Shown one piece after another: positions 44,216 through 55,760 of a stretch of DNA of 64,000 nucleotides. The position numbers were made by a program, and so were the translations under genes. Each line of letters starts with the position of its first letter. The first letter of the stretch is position 1. Origin of the DNA: Turnera subulata (lineage: Eukaryota; Streptophyta; Magnoliopsida; Malpighiales; Passifloraceae); assembly GCA_028386065.3 (NCBI GenBank), contig JAKUCV010004337.1, positions 2,446 through 66,445 of the forward strand, read 5' to 3'. Under the pieces are notes generated by a model. The model was given only the letters and a program-made list of their open reading frames with translations, was not told the DNA's origin and made no database searches.

Positions 44216-45091
44216 TTATTTGACCCTGATGTACAAAACCAAACTTTTTTCCATTTTTTTGTAGCAAGCATTAAAGAAATTAAAGAGGACCCCCTGTCAT
44301 AGGATATCTTGCACATAAAAGGTAGAGCTTGGGGAATTTTCAATTTGGGCAACCCTTTTTTTTTTTTGAATTGAAATGATGAAAGGAACATTACGTAACC
44401 ATAGGAAGGGAACCTTTTTTTTTTGATTAGTGATCTCTGTGTTGTTCTATTCTAGAGATGGAAATTTGCATGTTATGTTACAAAGCTTACAGGTCACACT
44501 TCATACTTTTTGTTATGATTCTTCATGTACCTGCCGGCCAAATGTACCTTCTCGATGACACTTCCAAATATGGAGTAATACATAATACTGAATTATTCCT
44601 AGTTAAAGGTCATCATATTCAATGGATGAAGTGCTGGGGAGATTTTTTTTACGAAAAAGCTCGACACAATAAGGATTGCTCTCTTGACTTTAATTTGAAG
44701 AATCATTAATGCATGCTACATTTTCTTTTTTTCCTGTGACATCTTTTTTTTTTTTTAACAATTGCTACTGTATACAGCTAACGTAATGTATGCGTCATAG
44801 CTGGTAGATCAATCTTTGTGAAATGCCAACTAATCAGTACGTTACGGTATATTGTACTGCCTTTCAGATCAGTAGGAGTATGCGCGGAGACCCTCAACCC
44901 TCATACCGACTTCCTACCAACTGAGCCATCCGTGCCGAAAATTTGCATGCCAGACAGAATACCAATCGACTCGGTCGGTATACCATGTTTACCGAGCAGA
45001 CCAAACACATGAAAGAAAAAAAAAAATTCAAATCCTGTTTTGAGCACTTTTCAAATTTTGATTCTTCGCAGGCACACCACAAAGTCGATAA
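44216..45091. other. intergenic region with a possible tRNA-derived SINE head
   Basis: No gene is evident. On the minus strand around 44890-44940, GGCACGGATGGCTCAGTTGG fits a tRNA-type A-box (TGGCTCAGTTGG), with a weak B-box-like GGTTGAGGGTCTCC about 25 bp on. This spacing is short for a SINE, so the call is tentative. Poly-T tracts lie at 44349, 44417 and 44747. GATAA at 45087-45091 is the target duplication of the copia element. Confidence 0.35.
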
Positions 45092-45542
45092 TGTTATAAA
45101 ATTGAATGTGAAAAGCACTTTGATGGTAGTAATATTAACTTGATGGTAATAGTACACTTTTGTAATAATACACTTTTGATGGTAATTACAAGTGGAGAAT
45201 ATTATAATTATAATAATAATAAAGGAAGATTAAGGGAGGGTGTGTAAGGAGGGAGTGAGTTTATAGTTGGATTATGAATGCGTGTGTATAGAAATGAAGC
45301 GGGTATTTATAGGTGAAAATGGGAGGATAAAAACAAATAAGTTAGGTTGGATTATAAGAATTAAAATCACATGGATTTAGGTAATAAAGATGAAGACAAA
45401 TGAGGTAGATAGGTAGGTAGAAGAAAAATCCATGTGAAAGTTTGGTGTATGGTAAAAAATTTTATCGGGGGTAAATTCGAGTATGGTAAAAATAAGTTTT
45501 ACTGGATGGTAATAATGACATTCACCATAATTTATTACAACA
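45092..45542 (-). repeat. 3' LTR of the copia element (451 bp)
   Basis: It runs TGTTATAAAATTG...TTACAACA on the plus strand. A minus-strand TATA (TATAAATA, 45304-45311) is present. The PPT AAGGGGAG lies at 45543-45550 on the minus strand. Confidence 0.93.
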
Positions 45543-45669
45543 CTCCCCTTGAATGTCATTGTACTTCAGATAGAATACGCTTGGGAAGGACTGCCTCGTT
45601 AAAAACCTTACCAAGAAAAACCCAGTGGGATAAAAACTTGGTGAAGGAAAAAATAGTGCAGTGCATATT

Positions 45670-47430
45670 CTACTCCCCCTCATTTTGGCCTCCCGTGATG
45701 TCTCGAAGTCGCCGCATGCCAATCTTCTTTATTAACTTTTCAAAAGTTGAAGTAGGCAGTGATTTCGTAAATAAGTCTGGCAAATTATCACTTGAGCGAA
45801 TCTGTTGAACACAAATATCACCATTCTTCTGAAGGTCATGAGTGAAAAAGAACTTTGGTGATATATGGCTTGTCCGATCGCCTTTGATGTATCCTTCCTT
45901 CAATTCGGCAATGCAGGCAGCATTATCTTCATAAATGGTAGTTGGAGTATCTTTCCCACTATCCAATCCGCATGAATCTCGGATATGTTGCGTCAATGAT
46001 CTTAGCCAAACACATTCTCGACTGGCTTCATGTATGGCTACAATTTCTGCATTATTTGAAGAGGTGGCAACGATAGTTTGTTTTGTGGATCGCCATGATA
46101 TAGCAGTTCGTCCAGAGGTAAACAAGTAGCCAGTTTGTGACCGAGCTTTATGTGGATCAGACAAATATCCTGCATCTGCATAACCAATTAGATCGGGTTT
46201 GGACCCGAATGAATAAAATAATTCCATATCTATTGTACCCCGAAGATATCGAAAAATTTGTTTAATCCCATTCCAATGTCTGCGAGTTGGGGCAGAACTA
46301 TATCTCGCTAATAAATTGACAGCAAAAGATATATCAGGTCTTGTATTAGTAGCAAGATACATTAAAGCTCCAATCGTGCTGAGAAATGGTACTTCTGGAC
46401 CAAGAACTTCTTTATTTTCTCGAGGTCTAAAATTATCTTTCTTTTAATCAAGCGACCTCACAACCATCGGGGTACTTGTTGGATGCGTTTTGTCCATATA
46501 AAATCTTTTTAATACCTTCTCGGTATAATGTGTCTGATGGACAAAGATCCCATTTTCTAAATGTGCAATTTGAAGACCGAGACAGAGTTTTGTCTCTCCA
46601 AGGTCTTTCATCTCAAATTCTTTCTTTAAACAATGCACGGCTTTGGAAACTTCTTCAGGGGTTCCAATAATATTTAAATCATCAACATAAATAGCAATGA
46701 TGACATATTCATGCATGGACCTTTTAATAAAAACACATGGACATATGGAATCATTTTTTAAGCCTTCTTTTACCAAGTACTCACTGAGACGATTATACCA
46801 CATATGTCCAGATTGCTTCAAGCCATATAATGATCTTCTCAATTTGAATGAGTATATATCCCAGAAATTAGCTGCTTCGGGCAACTTGAGTCCTTCAGGG
46901 ACTCTCATGTATATATCATGGCTTGTAGGTCTATAGAGATAGGCTGTAACAACATCCATTAGACGCATTTCTAATTTTTATTGTACTGCCAGAGTAATTA
47001 GATATCGAAAAGTTATTGCATCCACCACAGGGGAGTATGTCTCCTCATAATCAATACCAGGTCGTTGGGTAAAACCTTGTGCGACAAGCCGTGCTTTATA
47101 TCTCACTATTTTATTTTTCTCATTTCTTTTCCGCACAAATACCCATTTGTAACCGACCGGTTTTACACCATCAGGTGTTGGGACTACTGGCCCAAAAACT
47201 TCTCGCTTCATGAGCGAGTCTAACTCAGCCTTAATTGCGTCTCTCTATTTTGGCCAATCATTTATACGCCGGCATTCATCGATTGATTTAGGCTCATGAT
47301 CCTCATTTCCTTCCATAATATTTAGCGCTACATTATATGCAAAAATTCCGTCGACGGTTATTTCACGTCGGTTCCATCTTGTTCCTGACATAATTGATTG
47401 AGATCTCATCATTTTGACTTATTTCAGGTA
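45670..47430 (-). pseudogene. copia reverse transcriptase and RNase H
   Basis: From 47400 the minus strand encodes ITVDGIFAYNVAL, a TAG at about 47250 (from TGG), then VGYKWVFVRKRNEKNKIVRYKARLVAQGFTQ-like RT start (47210-46980). A stop follows at 46979, then DVVTAYLY, the active site IYVDDLNIIG, and a stop at about 46445. The last open part (46362-45670) covers the RT end and RNase H (YADAGYLSDP, GRTAISWRSTKQ, LPDLFTKSLPTS). Catalytic residues are present. At least three stops and one frameshift (near 47405) break the gene. Confidence 0.9.
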
Positions 47431-47431
47431 C

Positions 47432-49240
47432 CTAAGTTACTTCTGGAACATTACAATTTATGTCAGGGACCTCTTCTGGAGGATTATCCTCTTCTTGAGG
47501 ATTTTCAATTTCAGCCTCTACGGGAAGTTTCATTACCTCGTTAGGGCCGTCTTGTGTCTTTGCTCCTTTTCTCTGTCGAGGATTTTTATCTTTGGAACCG
47601 AGTGGTCTGCCACGCTTCTGACGTGCTTTAGATTCATTTGCAATCTTTAATTGTCCTTCGGGGACATCAATTCTAGCAGGAGCATTTTCAGCTGGTACAT
47701 GAGATTTGGTCACTCTATTGATATTAGTAAAAGCGTCTGGCAATTGATTTGCTATATTTTGCAAATGAATTATCTTTTGAACTTCAAGTTCACACTGATT
47801 TGTTCGAGGATCAAGGCTTGATAATGATACAGTATTCCATTTAATTTCTTTATCCAGCTGCTTATTTTCTCCCCCTAATGTTGGATAAATATTTTCATCA
47901 AAATGACAATCAACAAACCTTGCTGTAAATAAATCTCCAGTTGTTGGTTCCAAATATTTTATAATTGATAGAGATTCATATCCAACATATATTCCCAATC
48001 TTCTTTGAGGACCCATTTTAGTTCGCTGTGGTGGAGCAATTGGCACATATAGTGCACAACCAAAGGTCCGAAGATGGGAGATATTAGGTTCGTGACCATG
48101 AACCAATTGAATAGGGGAGAGCATATGATAGCTTGTTGGCCTGATGCGCACAAGTGCTGCTGCATGCAAAATAGCATGTCCCCAAGTAGTAACGGGGAGT
48201 TTGCATCTCATCAATAATGGCCTCACAATCAACTGGAGGCGTTTAATCAACGATTCTGCTAGACCGTTTTGGGTATGAACATGAGCTACAGGATGTTCAA
48301 TCACAATTCCAATTGACATACAATAGTCGTTAAATGCCTTAGAGGTGAATTCAGCAGCATTATCAAGACGTATAGTCTTAATTGCATGATCAGGGAAGTG
48401 CTCCCGCAATTTGATCAATTGTGATAACAAACGCACAAACGGCAAATTGCGTGAGGACAAAAGGCACACATGGGACCATCTAGTTGATGCATCAATTAAA
48501 ATCATAAAATATCTAAATGGTCCACACAGTGGATGTATAGGTCCACAAATATCTCCCTGAATTCTTTCCAAAAATGCTGGTGATTCAGAACCAACTTTAT
48601 CATATGAAGGCCGGATAATTAATTTTCCTTGTGAACAAGCAGCACATGAAAATTCATTAGATTGAAAAATCTTCTGGTTTTTCAGTGGATGATCAAATGA
48701 CTTTTCAATAATTCTGCGCATCATTATTGATCCAGGATGGCCCAACCGGTCATGCCAAATTTTTAACTCAATAGTCAGCTTCAGGCTGGTGCCAGCTTCT
48801 GGCTGGGTATAATAACTTTCGATGACTCGAATATTTGTGTAGTACAATCCAGAAGATAACTCGAGTAATTTTTCCACAACTTGTTTGTTACCTGAAGTGG
48901 TAACTTTTGTAAGGTAGAGATATTCAACATCTCTTTCATTCATTGTCTCAATATGATATCCATTTAAACGGATATCCTTAAAACTTAATAGGTTTCTTAG
49001 AGACTTTGAAGATAACAAAGCATTTTCAATGATTATCTTTGTTCCCTTTGGTAGTAAAATTTGAGCTCTTCCGGAGCCTTTAATTATTTTTGTACTACTA
49101 GAGATTGTACTAACATATGTTTTTCCAAATTTTAAAGTAAGGAAATATTTCTGTTTATTAAATACGGAATGAGTAGTTGCACTGTCTGCTAGACAGATCT
49201 CCGAGTCATTATTCTTGGAACCATATAGCTGAATATCCAT
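47432..49240 (-). CDS. copia protease and integrase polyprotein (602 aa)
   Basis: The frame is open throughout. Near the start is the protease-like ADSATTHSVF (Asp-Ser-Ala-Thr instead of Asp-Ser-Gly). GAG-pre-integrase (LWHDRLGHPG wording as IWHDRLGHPGSIMMRR) and the zinc-site CAACSQGK follow. The integrase core has its three acidic residues in GDICGPI, RLDNAAEFTSKAF and NGLAESLIKR. The C-terminal 150 residues are a variable, charged linker (KARQKRGRPLGSKDKNPRQR) that reaches toward RT. It is the best preserved retrotransposon gene in the window, but the frame ends at 47430 before RT. Confidence 0.9.
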   Translation of the reverse strand: MDIQLYGSKNNDSEICLADSATTHSVFNKQKYFLTLKFGKTYVSTISSSTKIIKGSGRAQILLPKGTKIIIENALLSSKSLRNLLSFKDIRLNGYHIETMNERDVEYLYLTKVTTSGNKQVVEKLLELSSGLYYTNIRVIESYYTQPEAGTSLKLTIELKIWHDRLGHPGSIMMRRIIEKSFDHPLKNQKIFQSNEFSCAACSQGKLIIRPSYDKVGSESPAFLERIQGDICGPIHPLCGPFRYFMILIDASTRWSHVCLLSSRNLPFVRLLSQLIKLREHFPDHAIKTIRLDNAAEFTSKAFNDYCMSIGIVIEHPVAHVHTQNGLAESLIKRLQLIVRPLLMRCKLPVTTWGHAILHAAALVRIRPTSYHMLSPIQLVHGHEPNISHLRTFGCALYVPIAPPQRTKMGPQRRLGIYVGYESLSIIKYLEPTTGDLFTARFVDCHFDENIYPTLGGENKQLDKEIKWNTVSLSSLDPRTNQCELEVQKIIHLQNIANQLPDAFTNINRVTKSHVPAENAPARIDVPEGQLKIANESKARQKRGRPLGSKDKNPRQRKGAKTQDGPNEVMKLPVEAEIENPQEEDNPPEEVPDINCNVPEVT

Positions 49241-49382
49241 ATCTTCATAAAAGAAAATAAAAAATGCATAAGAAAATAATATTGAAATTTATTCCAAATT
49301 GAAACATTAAGAACATTAATAGAAATAAACAGCAGATGAGAACATAAATGTAAAATACAAAGAGACTGGTAGTAGGTTTATT

Positions 49383-50436
49383 CTTGCTTTATTTTATCAC
49401 TTGCTTCTCCTAGATAAGCAAGATAATCATCAAAATATGAGTCGGACTGGAAGGTAGCATCTTCGTCATCATCTTGAACAAAATTTGTTTCAACAGCTTT
49501 GTTTTTGGCTTTCAAAGATGATTGATAAAGTTCCACCAAGTGCTTTGCTGTACGTCATGTTCGTGACCAGTGACCCGTCATGCCACATCGATAGCAAGTT
49601 GTCTCAGGGTTTTTCTTGTCCTGATATTTGCCATCATTCACATGTTTTCCTTTAGCCTTGCTATTTTTATGAATATTATGGTCACGATAATTAAAGTGGT
49701 TCCTTCCACGTCCACGCCCACGTCCCCAGCCACGACCTTGTCCACGGCCACGACCAAAATTATCATGTATTGCTGCATTCGCTTCCGGGAATGGAGCTGA
49801 AGCTGTGGGGCGGGACTCATGATTTTTCATCAATAGCTCATTATTTTGTTCAGCCACCAGGAGGCAAGAAATCAAATCAGAATATTTTGTGAAACCTTTT
49901 TCACGGTACTGCTGCTGCAGGAGCACATTGGATGCATGAAAAGTGGAGAATGTTTTCTCCAACATATCGACATCAGTAACACTTTCTCCACATATTTTTA
50001 ATTGAGAGCTTATTCGAAACATAGCTGAATTATATTCATGCACATATTTAAAATCTTGCAGCCTTAGATGCATCCACTCGTAACGAGCCTTTGGGAGTAT
50101 GACCATCTTCAGGTAATCATATCTTTCTTTCAAATTTTTCCAAAGATCTGCAGGATCTTTGACAGTAAGATACTCCGTCTTTAGACTATCATGAAGATGA
50201 TGACGGAGAAAGATTATGGCTTTTGCCTTATCTTGACTGGATACAACTTTTGCCTTATCTTGACTACTCCCATCTTTTTCTTGAATAGATACAGTTTTTT
50301 CTTTATCTTGAAGAAATTTTATGGTATCTCCCAGGCCCATAGCATCTAAATGCATTTCTGCATCTAGTGCCCATGATAGATAATTTCTTCCGGAAATATC
50401 GAGGGCCTCAAATTCAAGTTTTGCAAGGTTTGCCAT
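49383..50436 (-). pseudogene. copia Gag
   Basis: ATG at 50436 begins MANLAKLEFEALDISGRNYLS, the N-terminus usual for this copia type. UBN2 (LWKNLKERYDYLK, RISSQLKICG) follows, then a Gly/Arg-rich stretch (GRGRGQGRGWGRGRGRGR), then the zinc knuckle CYRCGMTGHWSRT, where the final Cys codon is a TGA (49552-49554). The downstream frame continues RTAKHLVELYQSSLK to a TAA at 49383. One stop therefore disables the knuckle. The upstream part of the ORF beyond 50436 is leader sequence. Confidence 0.88.
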
Positions 50437-50728
50437 TATAACAGTAAAGAAATATAGAAAACAAATGTAAAGAGAAGTAAAATAATTATATAAGTATATA
50501 AGCTTACTCGATAAATCCTTCAGCAACACTAGTAGAATTATAATATAGAGTATGCAATATATATATATGCTTACTCGATAAAGGCGGCTTAGCCGGCCAA
50601 CAAATAAAACAAGGCGGCTTTGCCGGCCAACAAAGAAATAAGGCGGCTTAGCCGGCCAATATTGAATACTAAGCAAATAAACAAATGCGGATTGAAAAGA
50701 TTTAGAAATGATTACCTTAACAGGGTAG
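50437..50728 (-). other. copia leader with GGCGGCTT repeats
   Basis: There is no gene here. Three copies of a GGCGGCTT(A/T)GCCGGCCAA unit lie at about 50582-50660 between PBS and gag, spaced 31-33 bp apart. Confidence 0.7.
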
Positions 50729-50746
50729 AGACTCGTGCTGATAACG
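50729..50746 (-). other. copia primer binding site
   Basis: CGTTATCAGCACGAGTCT on the minus strand follows the 5' LTR directly. This PBS is widespread in plant copia elements and is unlike the TTGGTAGCGGAGC of the other elements here. Confidence 0.75.
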
Positions 50747-51199
50747 TGTTATAAAATTGAAGGTGAAAAGCACCTTGATGGTAGTAATATTAACTTGATG
50801 GTAATAGTACACCTTTGTAATAATACACTTTTGATGGTAATTACAAATGGAGAAATAATATAATTATAATAATAATGAAGGAAGATTAAGGGAGGGTGTG
50901 TAAGGAGGGAGTTAGTTTATGGTTGGATTGTGAGTGTGTGTGTATGAAAATGAAGGGAGTATTTATAGGTGAAAATGGGAAGATAAAAACAAATAAGTTA
51001 GGTTGGATTATAAGAATTAAAATCTCATGGATTTAGGTAATAAAGATGAAGACAAAGGAGGTAGATAGGTAGGTAGAAGAAAAACCCATGTGAAAGTTTG
51101 GTGTATGGTAAATAATTTTACCGGGGATAAATTCAAGTATGGTAAAAATAAGTTTTACTAGATAGTAATATTGACATTCATCATAATTTATTTACAACA
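50747..51199 (-). repeat. 5' LTR of the copia element (453 bp)
   Basis: It is the partner of 45092-45542, with a minus-strand TATA at 50960-50967. Confidence 0.93.
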
Positions 51200-51714
51200 G
51201 ATAAATAAATATTCAATCAGGCTCAATTATCCCTACAGCCATTCAAATGAAAAGATCTTCAAAAAAAAAAAAGAAGCAAACACACAACCTAGGCAACACA
51301 TATCGAGCTCCATCAATATTGCTTGCTCTTGATATAAGCCAGCAGAGAAGCGAGAAGAATAAAAGAAAGAGGAGAGGCAGTGGAGATGAAGATCATGTAT
51401 AGTAAGAGAGTAACTCACACCAATAGGAGAGTGGGGGCTTGTGTGGAACTAAAAGAAAGAACAATGGGAAGGTGGTGGCGGATCTGTTGTCGTCGTAGGT
51501 CATAAGGAGAATGAATTGCTGCATAGTTGGTCATAAGGAGAATGAATTAGCAGTGAATAAAATTGCGGACGAGGAAAAAATCCAATTGTGTTAGAAAAAC
51601 AAGATTGGAGGAAAAGGAAAGGGGAGGTAGGGAGAGGGGAGGAGGAAGAGGAAAAGAAGGAATAGAGTTTGTATAAAATGAAAAAGGATTGAGAAATTAG
51701 GAGTTTAATATATT
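51200..51714. other. unassigned intergenic stretch
   Basis: I see no gene, domain or repeat end. It is purine-rich on the plus strand (51590-51670, GGAGG/GGAAG words). It includes a 25-bp direct repeat of GGTCATAAGGAGAATGAATT at 51498 and 51529. Confidence 0.5.
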
Positions 51715-52624
51715 TGTTTGCACCGAACCAAAATCGTGGGCCTGGGCTAATTGTCGCTTGGGTTCGTTCTGTCGCTTGCAATTGTTTGGTTACATGGTCT
51801 CTTGCTTTGGCCTTATGGTTGCCATAACAGTCTTCCTCCCTATTGTCGCTCGGGTTCGTTCTGTCGCTTGCAGTTGTTTGGTTACATGGTCTCTCGCTTT
51901 GGGCTTATGGTTGCCATAACATTCTCCCTGGCTATTTTATGAGCCCACGTCTTGCAGTTGTTCTTGTTGATTGTTCGTGGGCTCCGGTTGATTGTTCGGC
52001 TAACCTGTGGTGGGCGAGCTTTTGAAGATTGGGCCATAGCAACTGCTAGTTGTTGTGATTAAGTGAGGGCAACTGCTAGTTGTTGTGGAGGATAAGTACG
52101 GTTGCCAGTGGAGATTCGAAGTGGTTGCTTACAATTGGAATATGGTTTCTTATCCAATTATTTTTGAATTTGAGCTCACTAATCGTTAGGGGTTTTTTTA
52201 TTATTGGGATTTAGATTGAGTTTTTAAATTTGAATAAGATCCTACGTGATCATAATTCATCTGTTACTTTCAAGTCTGTGCCTATAAAAGGCCACTAATT
52301 GCTCTTGTACCGGGATACACAGAAATCAATCAAAAAACCAGATATTTACCAATTCTCTTTATCGCACAGTAGTGTAGATGTACTATGCTTTCCTTAGCTT
52401 AACTTAACTTAGAAAACCAAAATACTGTCAGTTCGGCCCTTCAGCGGTCGGATTCGGTTGTCGGCTTGGCCTTTCAACGGTCGGATCGACAAGTTAGCAT
52501 CAAAACCCGGTCCAAGACGTGCGACACCGTCCGTTCGGCCTACCAACGGTCGGATCCGGTTGTCGATTCGGCTCTTCAAACAGTCGGATCGGTAAGTCGT
52601 TGGTCGCTCGCTGTTTCACGAACA
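51715..52624 (+). repeat. 5' LTR of the Tat-like element (910 bp)
   Basis: It runs TGTTTGCACC...CACGAACA. Two tandem 92-bp units start at 51753 and 51845. TATAAAA lies at 52283-52289. Downstream, four units built on CGGTCGGAT (52440-52600) sit in what should be R/U5. Confidence 0.92.
52283..52289 (+). promoter_or_regulatory. LTR TATA box
   Basis: CCTATAAAAGGCC is conserved in the partner LTR at 56329-56335. Confidence 0.7.
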
Positions 52625-52625
52625 G

Positions 52626-52646
52626 TTTTTGGCACGCCCAGTGGGA
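52626..52646 (+). other. primer binding site of the Tat-like element
   Basis: TTTTTGGCACGCCCAGTGGG starts two bases after the LTR end. Confidence 0.75.
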
Positions 52647-55600
52647 CCCACACGTTCCACTATAGAAGTCCTGTCGCTGAGCATTCATTATGCCTGAGAC
52701 GAGAAGGAGTCTTTTTCACAAAGTATTCTTCATGCCAGAAACCAAAGAAGATTTCGACAGGCTATAATAGAGATTATGGCCGAAAGACTGGCATGGGGCT
52801 TTCTCTTTGGGAAGATCTTGACGACCATGATTCTATCACAAATGAGGAAGATGAACACCACTGTCATGGTCTCCCAAGCACGCCAGAACAAGGGAGGCAG
52901 GTGGCCCAGGAGGAGGTACAAAATGACGTTGGACAGGGCGTCAGACGGGTCAAGCTACATGCCCCAAGGTTTGGTCACCAAGGCCAGCCATATATCCTAG
53001 TAGAGAACATTCGTTTGGGTGACCAGCCTTAAGTGGGTCAGCAGGCAGCCAATGACCTTCTCTGCGAACCTTGGACCCCCACAAGCGCCACAGCCACCTA
53101 TCCAGGCTATTTTCAACAACGACCAATCCAACAATGGCGCTTACCAGATGCCATTCAATCCCAATATGGCTCCCCGGTATGACGACTACCACCAGGGGGC
53201 AGCACAGATCCAGCACCTCTTGAGAGCATTTCTGATTGCCAAAGCCATCAAGCTATTTCTGGTAAGAAGAACCATCAGATCATTCGTTGTGGCCAGGACC
53301 GGAAGGCCACCACCAATTGTCATCAAGCCACTGCGAAAAGCTGGAACAGTCAGGCCATTCCCAATGGCCAGAATCAAAAGTCCATTCCTAATGGTCATAA
53401 TCTGCTGGTTCTTGGGGCTGGCTACACAAAGAAGACACCGATGAACACCCCCAAGCTGCAGATCGAGGTTGCAGATGCAAAAGTGAAGAAGAGGGCAGTG
53501 GAGATCACCTACGAGGTTAAACGGTGTTGTGAGTGCAGGAGGGTGAATCCTAAGGTGCAGTTACGATCTGAGCTGATCAGTAGTAGGCCTACATCCAGGA
53601 TGATCAGGCCCTTACCACCCAAGGATCATAGGTGGCATGAGAACAAGCCGAGGAAGCAGCCATGACGAACACCAATTTCTCCACTTGCACACCTGAAGGA
53701 TTTGGAGGCTCGATTTAGGAAATTTGGTCTTACAAGGACCCAGAAGAGGCGCATGCAACGCCTGAGGCAAGAACTAGGTGTTAGTCACAAGACCTTTTTG
53801 AAGAGAACAGGGAGACCACGAGCCGAGGTGAGGCCAGAGAATGAAGTCTCAAGGAGACCGGTGGCAGACAGACTTGGTGATTGCCCACCGATCAAGGAGA
53901 GATTATCAGGGCCTGGGAGATTAGTAACCAACACCCGGGGTCGTTCAGCATCCAGATCACAGAAACAGATGAAACGAACTACTCAAGGGACTAGGTCGCA
54001 GCAGGCGAGGCCACCAACCAAGGTGTGGGTCCCTAAACAAAGACCGCCCACAGACCTAGTGGGATTTTTGGGGGAAGATGGTGCCTTCCTTGAGGCAAAC
54101 GAAGGAGGTGTTGAGATGTTGCAGGCCATATAGTTTGGCTCCCTACCAGTAAAGGCTTTGATTGCCAAGAATTTTGTGCTGCCTGTCTTCTTCGAGGCGA
54201 GACCAATGATCGTTGCTGTAAAGCATGTGGTAGAAGTTCCATGTTTTGATGCTGAACTTAGAGACCAAATTCTTAAAAGCAAGGTCACGTCGATGAATGA
54301 TGAGGATCGGTCTCTGTCTTTTTCAGTTGCCAGAAAACCTTCTACATGCGAATACAGGTTAGAATTACAAGCTAACCGTCGAATACCCTCCCGTCCATTT
54401 AGGGGTTACAAGCTTTTCATTTTATTGTTGGCTTGGAGTAGAATTATTTTCTGGTGAACATGGTTTCTAGCTAGGCCATTGATTTCTTGGTGGCCATCAT
54501 GACTTGATGGCCTTGGTGATATATTTGAGTAAATTGGCCAACGGAGTTTTCTTGGTTGAGGAGAAACTGTAGCAATTTTTATCTTAATTGCTAGTCGATA
54601 AGAGTTGGTAGGGGATGTTTGGTCGACTTAAATTTATTTGGAGATTGCTAGTCGATAAGAGTTGGTTGGTTTCTGGTTATTGAGGTAGCGCCCTTTAGGG
54701 CATTCGGCTTGGTTGTTGGGTTTTTAGATCGTGGTTGTCACGTCGGTTGCTCATTGCTGGGTGAAGCTCTTCGTAATGATAATTGGACGGTTTTTGAATC
54801 GTCGCTTGGTTTTGTTAGACTGCGGGTTGGTATCAGTGTGGTGAGAAGAATTTTTGTGAAAGATGGTTTGTTTTGGAGATATCAACTTGCGGTGGAGATA
54901 AATATAAGTTTGTTCAAGGGATGAGTATAGTGTTGCTTTATCTACTACTCCTTGTGCCGACTTTGTTGTTGTCGGTGGTTGATCTTGTACGACGGGGTCA
55001 TGTATTACCAATCCAAGCTTGGCTGGGTGATCTTGGCAACTTTTATGCCGATTGAAGAGAATTGGTGGCAACCTCGCTTGATAGTTGCCATGGGCCGATT
55101 AGGATGGGTTCGGCTGTCGTATTATTGCGAGAGATAGATTGCTGTTTGCTGTAGGATCGACTATTTTGGCTCTTGTGTTGTTTTTCTCCTAGCATGGATG
55201 TTTTGACAACTGGTGACTGATGACACAGCTACCCTTTTTTCGGGTTGGTTTCTACGCCGATGTGGTTGCTGTCGGTGGGTGGTTTTATATGACGACAGTA
55301 TATATTTGCCGCCAATCCAAGTTTAGCTAGGTTATCTTGGAAATTTTTATCTAAAATTGGAAAAAGTTAGGTTTTTGGCCTAATCGACTAGATATCCATG
55401 GTTGCTGTGGCAATTGTTGATCTGTTTGAGTAAGAGGTCGATTGGGGAGAACAAATAGCAACCTAGTTTGATTATTGCTTTGGGCCGACTATATTAAGTT
55501 CGGCTATAGGTCCTTCGATGATGAGGTTTTCACTTGTTCTAGCAAGATGGGCCAGTTGCTGCATGCAGTGGAGATCGTTGGACGCTACGGGTTCAGCCAG

Positions 55601-55740
55601 TTGTGGGGAATTGGCTGCGGTATTCAACCCAACGTGGGTGTTTTGGAAACTGGTCATCGACATTGCAACCCTTCTCGGTTGGACGATTTTGGTGATTGGA
55701 GGGATCAAAACACTCCTTCAATTTGTCGTCGCCTTCAATT
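52647..55740 (+). other. interior of the Tat-like element, non-coding or highly decayed
   Basis: The plus strand has many short frames (up to about 185 codons, partly LTR-derived) and none has a recognisable domain. A stretch at 53040-53240 (PPQAPQPPIQAIFNNDQ, AYQMPFNPNMAPRYDDYHQ) could be a Gag N-terminal remnant. From 54500 on the sequence is T/G-rich and includes a diverged direct repeat of about 300 bp (54957 and 55256) and a 60-bp repeat of GCTAGTCGATAAGAGTTGG (54589 and 54649). Confidence 0.55.
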
Positions 55741-55760
55741 AAAAGACTGAGGGGGGCAAC
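55741..55760 (+). other. polypurine tract of the Tat-like element
   Basis: AAAAGACTGAGGGGGGCAAC directly precedes the 3' LTR. Confidence 0.85.

Larger units (their letters stand above)
45092..51199 (-). mobile_element. full-length Ty1/copia element with perfect TSD (6,108 bp)
   Basis: It is flanked by GATAA at 45087-45091 and 51200-51204. LTRs of 451 and 453 bp, PBS, gag, protease-integrase, RT-RNase H and PPT lie in order on the minus strand. The LTRs differ at roughly 28 positions by eye (about 6%). Stops at the end of gag and in RT mean it is no longer autonomous. Confidence 0.95.

Noticed and set aside
44890..44940. Functional tRNA gene on the minus strand
   Set aside because: Only an A-box-like stretch is convincing; no acceptor stem or proper T-arm can be formed, so it was kept only as a possible SINE head.
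52466..53032. 188-codon ORF starting in an LTR
   Set aside because: It crosses LTR, PBS and leader, begins without a real start context and has no conserved domain.
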